From Fimbriimonadaceae bacterium (GTDB lineage: Bacteria; Armatimonadota; Fimbriimonadia; Fimbriimonadales; Fimbriimonadaceae), in the NCBI GenBank assembly GCA_019694835.1, contig JAIBBE010000163.1, positions 1-63,309 on the forward strand: a stretch of 63,309 nt of DNA. Direction: 5' to 3'. Within the stretch, counting starts at the first letter, position 1. Every line of letters starts with the position of its first letter. The translations under genes and the position numbers were made by a program. Shown here piece after piece: positions 17,460 through 26,295 of the stretch. The notes under the pieces were generated by a model. The model did no database searches and had not been told where the DNA came from. It saw only the letters and a program-made list of their open reading frames with translations.

Positions 17460-18527
17460 TTACTTCTTCAGCGCCTTCTTGAACATCTCAAGTCGCTCGC
17501 GAATCTCCTTCTTGGTCTCCTCCGGGATTTCCCCACCCGAGACAAGCAGGGCGACGGCTCGCTCCTGAATCTCGATGGCCTTCTTCACGTCGCCCGTCTT
17601 GAACAAGGCGTAGGCGTAGGTGTCGAGGATGTAGGGGTCCTGCTCCTTCGCAAGCTCGTTGGCTCGCTTGGCGATCTTGACCGCGATCTTGTAGTCGGGC
17701 TTCTTGGTGTACTTGATCTCGTCGTCGACGAGGTTCCACGCAATCTGGTTCAGGCTCTGCTGGTTGTTCCAGTAGTGCTTCTCCGCGATCTTCCAGCCGT
17801 ACTCGGCCGAAGCGGGGTCACCGCTCTGCGACATCACCTCGAACCGGAACGCCGCGAGTTGTCCTTCCATTTCCGGATGCGACTTCATGACCTTGTCGAC
17901 ACCGGCCAGCGCGGTCTTGAAGTCCTTCTTCTGGAATGCTGTGAACGCGGCGTTCATCGCCTCTTCGATCTCGCCCTGGGCCTGATCCTTCTTGATCTGC
18001 TCGTTGACATCGAACTTGCCCGCAACGACCTGGCCGAGCGGCTCTTCCATGGACATCGGGTGGCCAATCCACTGGACCTTGCCGTCCTTGACGATGAAAG
18101 CAGTCGGGATGCCGTTCTGGTTCGCGGCCTTCATCCACGTGGTTGCCATGATGGCGGGACCGCCATCGACGGCGACACTGTAGTCCATCTTGTCGCCCAT
18201 GCCGGTCACGAAATCCTCGACGTTCTTGACGTCGTCAGGCTTTTGCTCCCAAACGCTGATGCCGGCAAATGCGACCTTGCCCGCGTACTTCTTCGCCAGC
18301 TCGGTAATGTGCGGAATAGAGGTCTTGCACGGCCCGCACCAGGTCGCCCAAAACTCGACGACGTAGACGCCCTTGTCGAGGTTCTCGACCGGATTGCCTT
18401 TGATCCATTTGGCAACCTTCATCGGGGGAGCGGCGCTGCCGACCCGCAAAGTTCCATCTTGGGCGTTGGCCGCCACCGTCACACATGCCAGCAGCATGAG
18501 AGCGCTCAGTCTTGAAATCAATCTCAT
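17460..18527 (-). CDS. Secreted TlpA-like thioredoxin-fold protein with long helical tail
   Basis: A 355-residue protein with a signal peptide (MRLISRLSALMLLACVTVAA, cleaved after ANA) and a thioredoxin fold of the TlpA/ResA class containing FWATWCGPCKTSIPHI with the CXXC pair. The cis-Pro region NGIPTAFIV follows. The last 150 residues form TPR-like helices (IKYTKKPDYKIAVKIAKRAN). It probably reduces or isomerises disulphides in exported proteins. A paralogue of similar size is at 28428-29513. The ATG at 18527 is preceded by TAAGGAAA; upstream is a small palindrome, CTTACGTAAGTTGCTTACG (18538-18556 on the plus strand), which may be a regulator site. Confidence 0.85.
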   Translation of the reverse strand: MRLISRLSALMLLACVTVAANAQDGTLRVGSAAPPMKVAKWIKGNPVENLDKGVYVVEFWATWCGPCKTSIPHITELAKKYAGKVAFAGISVWEQKPDDVKNVEDFVTGMGDKMDYSVAVDGGPAIMATTWMKAANQNGIPTAFIVKDGKVQWIGHPMSMEEPLGQVVAGKFDVNEQIKKDQAQGEIEEAMNAAFTAFQKKDFKTALAGVDKVMKSHPEMEGQLAAFRFEVMSQSGDPASAEYGWKIAEKHYWNNQQSLNQIAWNLVDDEIKYTKKPDYKIAVKIAKRANELAKEQDPYILDTYAYALFKTGDVKKAIEIQERAVALLVSGGEIPEETKKEIRERLEMFKKALKK

Positions 18528-18632
18528 AGAATTTTCCTTACGTAAGTTGCTTACGCCTTCTATTGTGACGAATGTGCCCGGCAACCCGAGTCGTTTAACC
18601 TCAAATTGGCACGGGAGGCCGGGCTTGGCGGC

Positions 18633-18638
18633 TAGAAT
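18633..18638 (+). promoter_or_regulatory. -10 box (TAGAAT) of a leaderless-type start
   Basis: TAGAAT ends 8 nt before the GTG start at 18647; no Shine-Dalgarno is present. Confidence 0.5.
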
Positions 18639-18646
18639 GACGTTAC

Positions 18647-20101
18647 GTGGAACGATCTAGCGGGACGATCACTTTTTTGTTTACGGACGTCGAAGGGAGC
18701 ACCAAGATGTGGGAGGCGGCACCCGACGCGATGCCCGACATGATCTCGCGTCACGACGAAATCGCGAATCAGATCATCCCCGAATCGGGCGGCAAGATCG
18801 TGAAGAGCCGTCTCGAAGGCGATAGTCTGTTCGCCGTCTTCCCCCGCGCCACCGACGCGATTATCGCCGCGACGCGGCTGCAGAAGGCCTATCTGGACGA
18901 GCCCTGGTCGCCGAAAACTCCGATCAAGGTGCGCATGGCCCTTCACACGGGCGAGGCTCAGGAGCGCGAAGACGACTACTACGGATCGGCCGTCAACCGC
19001 TGCGCCCGATTGCGAGCCATCTCCCATGGCGGACAAATTGTCATCTCGCTGACCACTGAGGAATTGGTCCGCGATACGCTCAAGGATGGCATCGGCCTCA
19101 AAGATCTCGGGCTGCACCGCCTAAAGGACCTTCAAAGACCGGAGAACGTGTTCCAGGTCCTCCTCCAAGGGCTTCCCGAAGACTTTCCCGCTCTCCGTTC
19201 GCTCGATGCGCTGCCGAACAACCTTCCCCAGCAACTCACGAGTTTCATCGGTCGCGATAGGGAGATCACGGATGTGGATCGCCTGTTCAAGCAAACGCGG
19301 CTGCTCACGCTAACCGGTTCGGGAGGTGCGGGCAAAACGCGCCTGGCCCTTCAAGTCGCCGCCGACATGCTCGATGAGTTCGATGATGGCGTGTGGATGG
19401 TCGAACTGGCCGCGCTGAGCGATCCGAGTTTGGTGCCGCAGGCGATCGCGGCCACCATCGGGGTTCGAGAGGAGCCGGGTCGCCCCATCATCCAAACGCT
19501 TGCCGACCACCTGAAAGCCAAACACACCCTGATCGTGCTGGACAACTGCGAACACCTGCTCGAGCCTTGCGCCAATCTCTGCGACCAGCTTCTTCGCTCG
19601 TGCCCGCAGCTTTTCATCTTGGCGACGAGCCGTGAGGGACTGAATATCGCCGGAGAGACCACCTACCGGGTCCCGTCGCTTAGCCTGCCTGATCCGCGCA
19701 AGTCAATTTCGCCGGACACGCTTGCGGCATTCGAGGCCGTGCGCCTCTTCACCGAGCGGGCGCAGGCCGCCCAGCCTGGCTTCATGATCACCCCCCAAAA
19801 CGCCCAATCGGTCGCCCAGCTCTGCTATCGCCTCGACGGAATCCCGCTGGCCATTGAATTAGCGGCGGCCCGGGTCAAGGCTCTGTCAGTTGACCAGATC
19901 AACCAGCGCCTCGATGACCGTTTCCGCTTGCTCACCGGCGGAAGCCGCACCGCGTTGCCGCGCCAGCAAACCTTACGCGCGCTGATTGACTGGTCCTACG
20001 ACTTGCTCACGCCGCAAGAGCAGACGCTCCTGCGCAGGCTGTCCGTTTTCGCCGGCGGCTGGACCTTGGAGGCCGCCGAGTCCGTTTGCGCGGACGAGTA
20101 G
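18647..20101 (+). CDS. Adenylate/guanylate cyclase - NB-ARC ATPase regulator, C-terminally truncated
   Basis: The 484-residue product begins with a class III cyclase domain: TITFLFTDVEGSTKMWE supplies metal ligand Asp14, and SRLEGDSLFAVF supplies Asp59. A P-loop STAND/NB-ARC ATPase follows, with GSGGAGKT at 224-231, LIVLDNCEHLLEP as Walker B and GIPLAIELAAARVK as the GxP motif. Full-length members continue with a winged helix and long TPR repeats to about 900-1100 residues. This one stops at SVCADE, in the middle of the winged-helix region, and a GxxExxY gene begins 3 bases later. It looks like a truncation by recombination or insertion. Cyclase activity could survive, but sensing via the TPR part is lost. 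Confidence 0.85.
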   Translation: MERSSGTITFLFTDVEGSTKMWEAAPDAMPDMISRHDEIANQIIPESGGKIVKSRLEGDSLFAVFPRATDAIIAATRLQKAYLDEPWSPKTPIKVRMALHTGEAQEREDDYYGSAVNRCARLRAISHGGQIVISLTTEELVRDTLKDGIGLKDLGLHRLKDLQRPENVFQVLLQGLPEDFPALRSLDALPNNLPQQLTSFIGRDREITDVDRLFKQTRLLTLTGSGGAGKTRLALQVAADMLDEFDDGVWMVELAALSDPSLVPQAIAATIGVREEPGRPIIQTLADHLKAKHTLIVLDNCEHLLEPCANLCDQLLRSCPQLFILATSREGLNIAGETTYRVPSLSLPDPRKSISPDTLAAFEAVRLFTERAQAAQPGFMITPQNAQSVAQLCYRLDGIPLAIELAAARVKALSVDQINQRLDDRFRLLTGGSRTALPRQQTLRALIDWSYDLLTPQEQTLLRRLSVFAGGWTLEAAESVCADE

Positions 20102-20104
20102 CCG

Positions 20105-20488
20105 ATGTCGATGGACGAGAACATCATCGCTGCGAAGGTCTTGGATGCGGCCTTTCGCGTCCATACGGAGTTAGGCCCCGGGCTCTTGGAAACGGTCTAT
20201 GAAACGGCGATGGCCTTTGAGTTGACGCAGATGGGTTTGCGCGTGCAGCGCCAGCGTTCGATTCCGCTCGTTTACCGAGAGGTCAAATTGGAGGATGGCT
20301 TTCGTGTCGATCTCCTTGTCGAAGGACGTGTGATCGTGGAGATCAAATCAGTCGAGTTCGTGCCCCCAGTTGTATACAAGATCGTACTAACCTATCTTCG
20401 TCTGTCGGATTTGCGCCTTGGTATTCTCATCAACTTCGGTGAGGAACATCTGAAAGACGGGATCAAGAGAGTCGTGAACAGGCTCTAA
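20105..20488 (+). CDS. GxxExxY protein
   Basis: A 127-residue protein of the GxxExxY family, with the naming motif in FRVHTELGPGLLETVYE and the nuclease-like strands LVEGRVIVEIKSVEFV. The GFRVDLLVEGRVIVEIKS pattern (D, then E-x-K) resembles the PD-(D/E)XK core. Function is not established; family members often sit beside repeats and mobile sequence. It starts 3 bases after the premature end of the cyclase gene and is followed by a tandem repeat array, consistent with insertion of a mobile segment. Confidence 0.88.
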   Translation: MSMDENIIAAKVLDAAFRVHTELGPGLLETVYETAMAFELTQMGLRVQRQRSIPLVYREVKLEDGFRVDLLVEGRVIVEIKSVEFVPPVVYKIVLTYLRLSDLRLGILINFGEEHLKDGIKRVVNRL

Positions 20489-20496
20489 CCCGGAGA

Positions 20497-20927
20497 TTCT
20501 CACGCGGAGGTCGCAACGGTCGCAACGGGAGGGGCGGTCCGCGTCGCGTTCCTTGGCGTCCGTGGCGTGCGATCTCCAGGCAGTTTCACGCCAAGGTCGC
20601 AACGGTCGCAACGAGAGTCGGTCTGGCGTCGCGTTCCTTGGCGTCCGTGGCGTGCGATCTCCAGGCAGTTTCACGCCAAGGTCGCAACGGTCGCAACGGG
20701 AGTCGGTCCGGCGTCGCGTTCCTTGGCGTCCGTGGCGTGAGATCTCCGGGCAGTTTCACGCCAAGGTCGCAACGGTCGCAACGGGGAGGCGGTCCGGCGT
20801 CGCGTTCCTTGGCGTCCGTGGCGTGAGATCTCCGGGCAGTTTCACGCCAAGGTCGCAACGGTCGCAACGGGAGTCGGTCCGGCGTCGCGTTCCTTGGCGT
20901 CTGTGGCGTGAGACTTCTCTTCCAGAG
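20497..20927. repeat. Five-copy tandem repeat of about 86 bp with internal dyad
   Basis: The CAGTTTCACGCCAAGG segment recurs at about 20580, 20665, 20751 and 20837 (steps of 85, 86 and 86 bp); a diverged first copy begins near 20500. Each unit contains ACGCCAAGG and CCTTGGCGT in opposite orientation, so each can fold into a hairpin, and the repeat GTCGCAACG occurs twice per unit. It lies between the GxxExxY gene and pckA. Open frames across it on both strands only reflect the repeat. Confidence 0.9.
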
Positions 20928-20928
20928 A

Positions 20929-22464
20929 TCAACTCGTGAACTTCTTGTAGTTCTCCTGGAACATCGCGAAAAGCTCGTTGGCCTTCTTGTCGTAGGCGTC
21001 CTTATCGGCCCATGTATCGCGTGGGTTGAGGACTTCGCTCGGCACATGCGGGCAAGAAGTCGGAATGCTAAGGCCGAAAACCGGATCGGTCACGAACTCG
21101 ACCTTATCGAGTTCGCCACTGAACGCGGCGTGAATCATTGCTCGCGTGTACGAGAGCTTCATGCGGTGGCCGACGCCGTAGGGTCCGCCCGTCCAACCGG
21201 TGTTCAGGAGCCAAACATGCGACCCGTGCTGAGCGATTTTCTCGCCGAGTAGCTTGGCGTAGACCTTCGGCGGCAGCGGCAGGAACGGTGCACCAAAGCA
21301 GGTGCTGAAGGTCGTCTGCGGCTCGGTCACGCCGGCTTCGGTGCCCGCGACCTTGGCCGTGTAGCCGTTCAAGAAGTGGAACATCGCCTGCTCGGGAGTC
21401 AAGCGGCTGATCGGGGGGAGGACGCCGAACGCGTCGCATGTGAGGAACACGATGTTCTTCGGGTGCCCGCCGACCGAGGGGTGGACGGCACCCTCGATGT
21501 ACTCGATCGGGTAAGCGCAACGGGTGTTTTCGGTGAGCGAGCAGTCGTCGTAGTCGGGGACGTGGTTTGCGTCCATGATCACGTTCTCGAGGACCGAGCC
21601 GAACTTGACAGCATTCCAAATCTGGGGCTCGCCTTCTTCGCTGAGCTTGATGCACTTGGCGTAGCATCCGCCCTCGAAGTTGAACACGCCCTCGTCCGAC
21701 CAGCCGTGCTCATCGTCCCCGATGAGGTGGCGATGGGGGTCGGCGGACAGCGTCGTCTTGCCGGTGCCGCTGAGGCCGAAGAAGAGCGCGGTGTCTCCGG
21801 ACTTTCCGATGTTGGCCGAGCAGTGCATGCTGAGCACGCCCTGGAGCGGCAGGAGGTAGTTAAGGATCGTGAAGACAGACTTCTTCATCTCGCCCGCGTA
21901 CTGGGTACCCATGATCAGGACCATCTTCTCCGCGAAGTTCAGCGCGATCACAGCGTCACCTTTGGTTCCGTCGGCCGCCGGATCGCAGGACAGTTCGCCC
22001 AGATCAACGATCGTCCACTCGGGTTTGTACGTGGCCAGTTCCTCGGCGGTCGGGCGAATGAGAAGCTGCTTGATGAAGAGCGCGTGATAAGGTCGTGTGA
22101 CGATGAAGCGTGCCGCGATGCGATATTTGGGGTCGGCTCCGCCGTAGGTGTCGATCACATAGAGCTTCTTGCCCTTGATGTAGTCGTTCGCTTTTTGGAC
22201 CAGCTTCGCGAAGGTCTCGGGCGACATCGCGTTGTTGTTCTCCCACCAGACCTTCTCCTCGCAGCCTGGCTCTCGAACAGTGTGCTTGTCTTTGGGCGTC
22301 CGACCGGTGTACTTTCCGGTTCGGGCGACGAGAGCGCCGGTGGCGGAGAGCTGATCTCCGCTCTTGACGGCATGCTCGACGAGCTCAGCGATGGGCAAAT
22401 TCCGTAAGACTTGACCGGCTCCGTCAATCTCGACGACGAGCGGAGTCATGGTGGGGGACGACAT
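20929..22464 (-). CDS. pckA: Phosphoenolpyruvate carboxykinase (ATP)
   Basis: A 511-residue ATP-dependent PEPCK that converts oxaloacetate plus ATP to PEP and CO2, the first committed step of gluconeogenesis. The P-loop [16 protein letters not shown], the [18 protein letters not shown] segment and the [15 protein letters not shown] motif are all present, with RTPKDKH near the N-terminus. The ATG at 22464 has GAGGAG 10 nt upstream. A TACAAT box (22510-22515 on the minus strand) lies about 45 nt further upstream, so unlike many neighbours this gene has a leader. The longer frame to 22638 runs through the promoter. Confidence 0.95.
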   Translation of the reverse strand: MSSPTMTPLVVEIDGAGQVLRNLPIAELVEHAVKSGDQLSATGALVARTGKYTGRTPKDKHTVREPGCEEKVWWENNNAMSPETFAKLVQKANDYIKGKKLYVIDTYGGADPKYRIAARFIVTRPYHALFIKQLLIRPTAEELATYKPEWTIVDLGELSCDPAADGTKGDAVIALNFAEKMVLIMGTQYAGEMKKSVFTILNYLLPLQGVLSMHCSANIGKSGDTALFFGLSGTGKTTLSADPHRHLIGDDEHGWSDEGVFNFEGGCYAKCIKLSEEGEPQIWNAVKFGSVLENVIMDANHVPDYDDCSLTENTRCAYPIEYIEGAVHPSVGGHPKNIVFLTCDAFGVLPPISRLTPEQAMFHFLNGYTAKVAGTEAGVTEPQTTFSTCFGAPFLPLPPKVYAKLLGEKIAQHGSHVWLLNTGWTGGPYGVGHRMKLSYTRAMIHAAFSGELDKVEFVTDPVFGLSIPTSCPHVPSEVLNPRDTWADKDAYDKKANELFAMFQENYKKFTS

Positions 22465-22648
22465 TGTCTTCACTCTCCTCAAAGGGCCGCCGTGGCCCGA
22501 ATTAGGTTCATTGTACCGTAGCTTGCCGCCCCCCAGAGTGCCGCGAGCATCTTGCTGCCGACGCGTCGGCATCCAACTTCTGGTGTTTGCTGGCATTGTT
22601 GCTCGGTCGGCGAGGCCGTGCAAGATGCGCGGCGGCAATCCTTCTTAA

Positions 22649-23164
22649 TTATCGGATCAGCCGATAAAGCCCGTAGGTCATCACCGCGACGAGCAAGAAG
22701 AACATCGTCCACAGAATGGCTTGTGCAACGACGCTGGCGGACTTCTCATGGGGCGTCTCACTGAGGGTGCGACGAAGCGGGATCTTGTTCGGGTCGAATT
22801 TGGGCAGGTGATCGAGAATGCTGCTGAAATCCTTGCGCCGAATGGGGGAAATCAGCGTCGAGAGGGGATCTACGGGCGAAGGGCCTGGTCGCTCGACCCG
22901 GTACATCGGCTCCTCGAGCTCGCGCAGCTTTGCCGCGAGTCGCGCCTCGTGATTCTCATCCCGAACCTTGGCCAGCGCATCGAGGACCTCATTGATGGGT
23001 AATCCGGTAGCCTCCGCGACATCCTGCACCGTAACCTGCTCTTCCTGGATGACCTCCGGCACCGCGTGGGGATCATGGAGCCGTTCGAGGAGGGGGATGA
23101 GTTCTTCGGCTTCCACCTTCGCTCGGGCGTCGAGCTCTTCGTTGGGGCCGAATTCTTGCGGCAT
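22649..23164 (-). CDS. Tail-anchored hypothetical protein with HTH-like segment
   Basis: A 171-residue protein. Residues 45-70 (TVQDVAEATGLPINEVLDAL) look like a helix-turn-helix. A Pro-rich linker follows, and a single hydrophobic helix lies at the C-terminus (ILWTMFFLLVAVMTYGLYRL) with a short RLIR tail, so the N-terminal part should face the cytoplasm. I do not recognise the family. The start at 23164 is supported by TACAAT (23171-23176 on the minus strand) 6 nt upstream; the longer frame would enter the tRNA-Sec gene. Confidence 0.65.
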   Translation of the reverse strand: MPQEFGPNEELDARAKVEAEELIPLLERLHDPHAVPEVIQEEQVTVQDVAEATGLPINEVLDALAKVRDENHEARLAAKLRELEEPMYRVERPGPSPVDPLSTLISPIRRKDFSSILDHLPKFDPNKIPLRRTLSETPHEKSASVVAQAILWTMFFLLVAVMTYGLYRLIR

Positions 23165-23170
23165 CCGAAT

Positions 23171-23176
23171 ATTGTA
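23171..23176 (-). promoter_or_regulatory. -10 box (TACAAT) of a leaderless-type start
   Basis: TACAAT on the minus strand ends 6 nt before the ATG at 23164. Confidence 0.55.
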
Positions 23177-23192
23177 CGTCAGCGTGCATTCG

Positions 23193-23286
23193 TGGCGGGA
23201 GCGTGTAGGAATCGAACCCACCTAACCCCTTGCGAGGTCACATCGGTTTTGAAGACCGGGGGGCACACCAGCACCCATTCGCTCCC
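23193..23286 (-). tRNA. selC: tRNA-Sec (anticodon UCA)
   Basis: On the minus strand a 94-nt tRNA can be folded, including an encoded CCA. The acceptor pairs GGGAGCG with CGCTCCC, and the D stem is a six-pair GGGTGC/GTGCCC with a four-base loop. The anticodon loop is CTTCAAA, giving UCA. A long variable arm (GACCTC, loop GCAA, GGGGTT) and a T arm with GGTTCGATTCC complete it. The extra-long D stem, large variable arm, UCA anticodon and overall length are those of bacterial selenocysteine tRNA. It inserts Sec at UGA with SelA, SelB and SelD; those genes are not in this window. Confidence 0.88.
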
Positions 23287-23304
23287 AAGAACCAGCAGAC
23301 TACC

Positions 23305-23796
23305 TCAGGGCAGCACGATCGTTGGGCCGAACCACCGACGCAGCAAAGAGTACAGGGGAATGGCCAGCAATCCATTGTATAGCGCCATTCCCAGAGAGCC
23401 AAACAGGTAAGCGATCAGACTGCCCGAGGGCGGAGCCAAGAACATTAGCAGTACCTGGGCGATGAAAGTCGTTGCCGCGCAGGCGAGACCCGCCACCACC
23501 AATGCCAAACGGATTTCCAGCTGATTGCCGAGCGAGGTCAGGAATCCGGCAAGGGCCCGAGAAATGACGTAGTGGGTCAGATTCGCGCCAGCCAAGGCAC
23601 CTTGGATTAGCCCAGCAAAGAACCCCATCGTTCCCCCCACCGAAGGCCTCGATAAGAGCGCCATCGGACCAAGAACGACGAGCAGGAAATTCGGCGCTAC
23701 TCCGAAGACCGCCATACGATCTGCAAGGCCCTGCTCGAGCACCGCCGCAAGCCAGAGCAGGACAATTCCGGTGAAAACAGCGGGCCATCCTTTCAT
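23305..23796 (-). CDS. mreD: Rod shape-determining protein MreD
   Basis: A 163-residue membrane protein with about five hydrophobic helices and the MreD-like sequence FGVAPNFLLVVLGPMALL near the start. It overlaps the mreC stop by 4 bases, the standard mreC-mreD order. MreD is part of the elongasome that couples MreB to lateral wall synthesis. mreB, rodA and pbp2 would lie outside this window; tRNA-Sec follows directly. Confidence 0.85.
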   Translation of the reverse strand: MKGWPAVFTGIVLLWLAAVLEQGLADRMAVFGVAPNFLLVVLGPMALLSRPSVGGTMGFFAGLIQGALAGANLTHYVISRALAGFLTSLGNQLEIRLALVVAGLACAATTFIAQVLLMFLAPPSGSLIAYLFGSLGMALYNGLLAIPLYSLLRRWFGPTIVLP

Positions 23797-24608
23797 TTCA
23801 GAACGAAGACCTCTTTGAGTTCACCCACCTTCACATTGGGGAAGACTTGGGCTCGCCGAGACCCGAAGTCGGCGTCGTTCTCGATCTGGATGATGCGGCC
23901 AATGGGGATGCCGCCCGGGATGGTCTCGCTATGGCCCGAGGTCACTACCTTGTCTCCTACTTCGAGCGGGGACTGGGTGTCGACGAACTCCAGGAGCATT
24001 CGCGTTGGCGTTTGACCGCGCAAGAGGCCGGGCTGAGGCGGATCGCGCTGGGCGACCGCGCCAACCGTGAGGGTTGGCGATGTGATGAGGGTGACCTGGC
24101 ACCGACCTTCCTCGACCGACTGAACGACCCCAATGAGGCCGTCCTGATTGACCACCGGCATCATCGGGGTCACCCCGTTTCGCTTGCCCACCGAAATTCG
24201 AAGCCGATTCTCGTGCGGGTAGTAGGCAATGACGTCGGCGGCAATACGCTTGCGGTTGCCGATGGAGGGCAGCTCCACCATCTTGCGCAAGCGGTCGTTC
24301 TTCGCGAGCAACGCTGATACGCGTTCGTCATAGAGCGACGCGCTCTGTAAGAGAGCTTTGAGCCGACGATTCTCCTCTGTCAAAGACGAGGCGTGGGTGA
24401 TCCCCGTCCAGAACTCGTCGACGTTGTCGGCGCCATGCCTCAACACCGACGAAGGTCCATCGACCAGGGTCTGAACCGCCGTGGAAATGGCGTCAACTCG
24501 CGCCTGAGCCCGAGCCGAATTTTGGATCTTGCCGAGAACGATTCCCACCACGACCAGGATCGCCAAGATGATCCAGTCCCGGGCCCGAACGCGCGTCGAC
24601 TCTTCCAT
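23793..24608 (-). CDS. mreC: Rod shape-determining protein MreC
   Basis: A 271-residue protein with one N-terminal membrane helix (WIILAILVVVGIVLG), a coiled coil with ENRRLKALLQ (about 75-110) and the beta-barrel domain of MreC (IAADVIAYYPHENRLRISVG and VTSGHSETIPGGIPIG). It forms the periplasmic scaffold of the elongasome. It overlaps mreD by 4 bases; the phosphomannomutase gene ends only 13 bases upstream, so all three may be transcribed together. Confidence 0.92.
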   Translation of the reverse strand: MEESTRVRARDWIILAILVVVGIVLGKIQNSARAQARVDAISTAVQTLVDGPSSVLRHGADNVDEFWTGITHASSLTEENRRLKALLQSASLYDERVSALLAKNDRLRKMVELPSIGNRKRIAADVIAYYPHENRLRISVGKRNGVTPMMPVVNQDGLIGVVQSVEEGRCQVTLITSPTLTVGAVAQRDPPQPGLLRGQTPTRMLLEFVDTQSPLEVGDKVVTSGHSETIPGGIPIGRIIQIENDADFGSRRAQVFPNVKVGELKEVFVLK

Positions 24609-24621
24609 GCCTCCACTGCGA

Positions 24622-25974
24622 CTAACTGCGGATAAGGGCCAACAGTTCCTGGGTCTTGTCTTCCATCAGAGGGCGATCTCCGCGCGACTCGACGTTCAAG
24701 CGGATGACGGGCTCGGTGTTCGAGCCGCGCAGGTTGAACCGCCAGTTCGGATAGTCGATGCTCAGGCCGTCCAGACGGTCGATGGTGCCTCCCGGCGCGT
24801 AGACGGCTTCCACCTTGGCGAGAGTTGCTTTGACATCTTCGACTTCGGAGTTGATCTCGCCGCTGCACGGGTAGTTGCGGATCATCTCTCCCACGAGTTC
24901 GCCCAGCGAACGCCCGGTTTTGGACAGCAGATCGGCGATAAGCATGAGCGGGATCATGCCGCTATCGCAGTACCAGTGGCCCTTGAAGTAGTGATGGGCG
25001 CTCATCTCCCCGCCATACACCGCGTCTTCGGCCCGCATCTTCTCTTTGATGAAAGCATGCCCGCTCTTGCAAACCACGGCACGGCCACCCATCTTGTTTA
25101 CGATGTCAATCGTGTTCCAGGTCAATCGAGGGTCGTAGATGATGGTCTGGTCCTTGTTCTGGCTCAGGAAGGCCTGGGCGAGAACGCCGACGATGAAGTA
25201 GCCCTCGATAAACGCGCCGTCGCCATCGAGGAAAAAGCACCGGTCGTAGTCGCCGTCCCAGGCGACGCCGAAGTCAAAACCGCCTTCCTTTAGCCGTGCT
25301 TCCGCACCCGCGCGCGCTTCTTCGAGGATTGGGTTGGGGACGCCGTTGGGGAAGTGGCCATCCGGCTCGAAGTGCATCCGCTCGACCTTGAGCGGCAAGT
25401 GGGGCATAAGGGCATCCATCGCGATTCCGGCTGCGCCGTTCCCGGCGTCGGCGAGGATGTGCATCGGCTTGAGATGGGCGACATCGCCGAAGGTCAGAAG
25501 GTGCTGGACGAAATCGGCGTAGACGTTGCGTTTGGTGATGGTGCCGGGCCGGTCTGCATCTGGACCCCAATGGCGCTCGAAGGCCGTTCGCTCGATGTCC
25601 AGGAGCCCGGTATCGCTGCTGATGGGGCGGCTTTCGGCCCGCACCATCTTCATGCCGTTGTATTCCGGCGGGTTGTGACTGGCGGTAATCATGATGCCGC
25701 CGTCGTAGCCGTAATGGGCGGTTGCGAAGTAGACCATTTCCGTGCCGACGAGGCCGAGATCAATGACATCGACTCCCATTTCGTTCAGTCCGCGAGCCAA
25801 GGCCACCCCGAGCTCGGGTCCGCTGAGGCGGATATCATAGCCGACGCAGACGGTCTTGGGCCGAATACACTGCGCGTAGGCACGGCCGATCGCATAGGCG
25901 ATGTCCGGGTTCAGTTCGCTTGGAACTTTGCCGCGCACGTCGTACGCTTTGAAGCAAGGCAGAAATTGGCCCAT
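24622..25974 (-). CDS. Phosphomannomutase/phosphoglucomutase
   Basis: A 450-residue alpha-D-phosphohexomutase. The N-terminal FKAYDVRGKVPSELN, the phosphoserine loop GGIMITASHNPPEYNGMK, the metal loop DGDYDRCFFLD and the C-terminal phosphate-binding RGSNTEPVIRLNVE are all present. It interconverts hexose-6-P and hexose-1-P for nucleotide-sugar synthesis. I chose the ATG at 25974 (MGQFLPCFKAYD) rather than one nine codons upstream; TAAACT lies 10 nt before it on the minus strand. Confidence 0.92.
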   Translation of the reverse strand: MGQFLPCFKAYDVRGKVPSELNPDIAYAIGRAYAQCIRPKTVCVGYDIRLSGPELGVALARGLNEMGVDVIDLGLVGTEMVYFATAHYGYDGGIMITASHNPPEYNGMKMVRAESRPISSDTGLLDIERTAFERHWGPDADRPGTITKRNVYADFVQHLLTFGDVAHLKPMHILADAGNGAAGIAMDALMPHLPLKVERMHFEPDGHFPNGVPNPILEEARAGAEARLKEGGFDFGVAWDGDYDRCFFLDGDGAFIEGYFIVGVLAQAFLSQNKDQTIIYDPRLTWNTIDIVNKMGGRAVVCKSGHAFIKEKMRAEDAVYGGEMSAHHYFKGHWYCDSGMIPLMLIADLLSKTGRSLGELVGEMIRNYPCSGEINSEVEDVKATLAKVEAVYAPGGTIDRLDGLSIDYPNWRFNLRGSNTEPVIRLNVESRGDRPLMEDKTQELLALIRS

Positions 25975-26088
25975 ACAGGGGAAGAGTTTAGCCGGTGACA
26001 AGCCTGAGCCGTGCGGGTGTCTTGGACGCTCTCTTCGTGCCCTTGATCGAGTCGCGCATCAGTTCTCTGAGGAAATGCAGACGCAAAA

Positions 26089-26164
26089 TGGCCCGGACGA
26101 AGGGATTCGAACCCCCAACCCTCAGTTCCGAAGACTGATGCTCTATCCGTTGAGCTACGTCCGG
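26089..26164 (-). tRNA. tRNA-Arg (anticodon UCG)
   Basis: The minus strand folds as a standard tRNA: acceptor CCGGACG/CGTCCGG, T8-A9, D stem GCTC/GAGC, anticodon stem TCAGT/ACTGA around CTTCGGA (anticodon TCG), T arm with GGTTCGAATCC and discriminator G. CCA is encoded (26089-26091). Confidence 0.93.
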
Positions 26165-26280
26165 GTGTCCCCCTATGATACCTGCCGGTCGGGATCGGTC
26201 TGGGCCCAAGCGTCGGCGCCGGGCCTGTTCGGCTGCGATCGAAAAGGGCGGCCTTCGTGCCGGAACCCGGACCAGCCGCG

Positions 26281-26286
26281 TAGACT
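26281..26286 (+). promoter_or_regulatory. -10 box (TAGACT) upstream of ubiD
   Basis: TAGACT ends 9 nt before the ATG at 26296; no Shine-Dalgarno. Confidence 0.45.
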
Positions 26287-26295
26287 CTCCTAGGC

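Noticed and set aside
20497..20927. CRISPR array or repeated-peptide gene
   Set aside because: The whole 86-bp unit is repeated, with no unique spacers, and frames on both strands are equally open.
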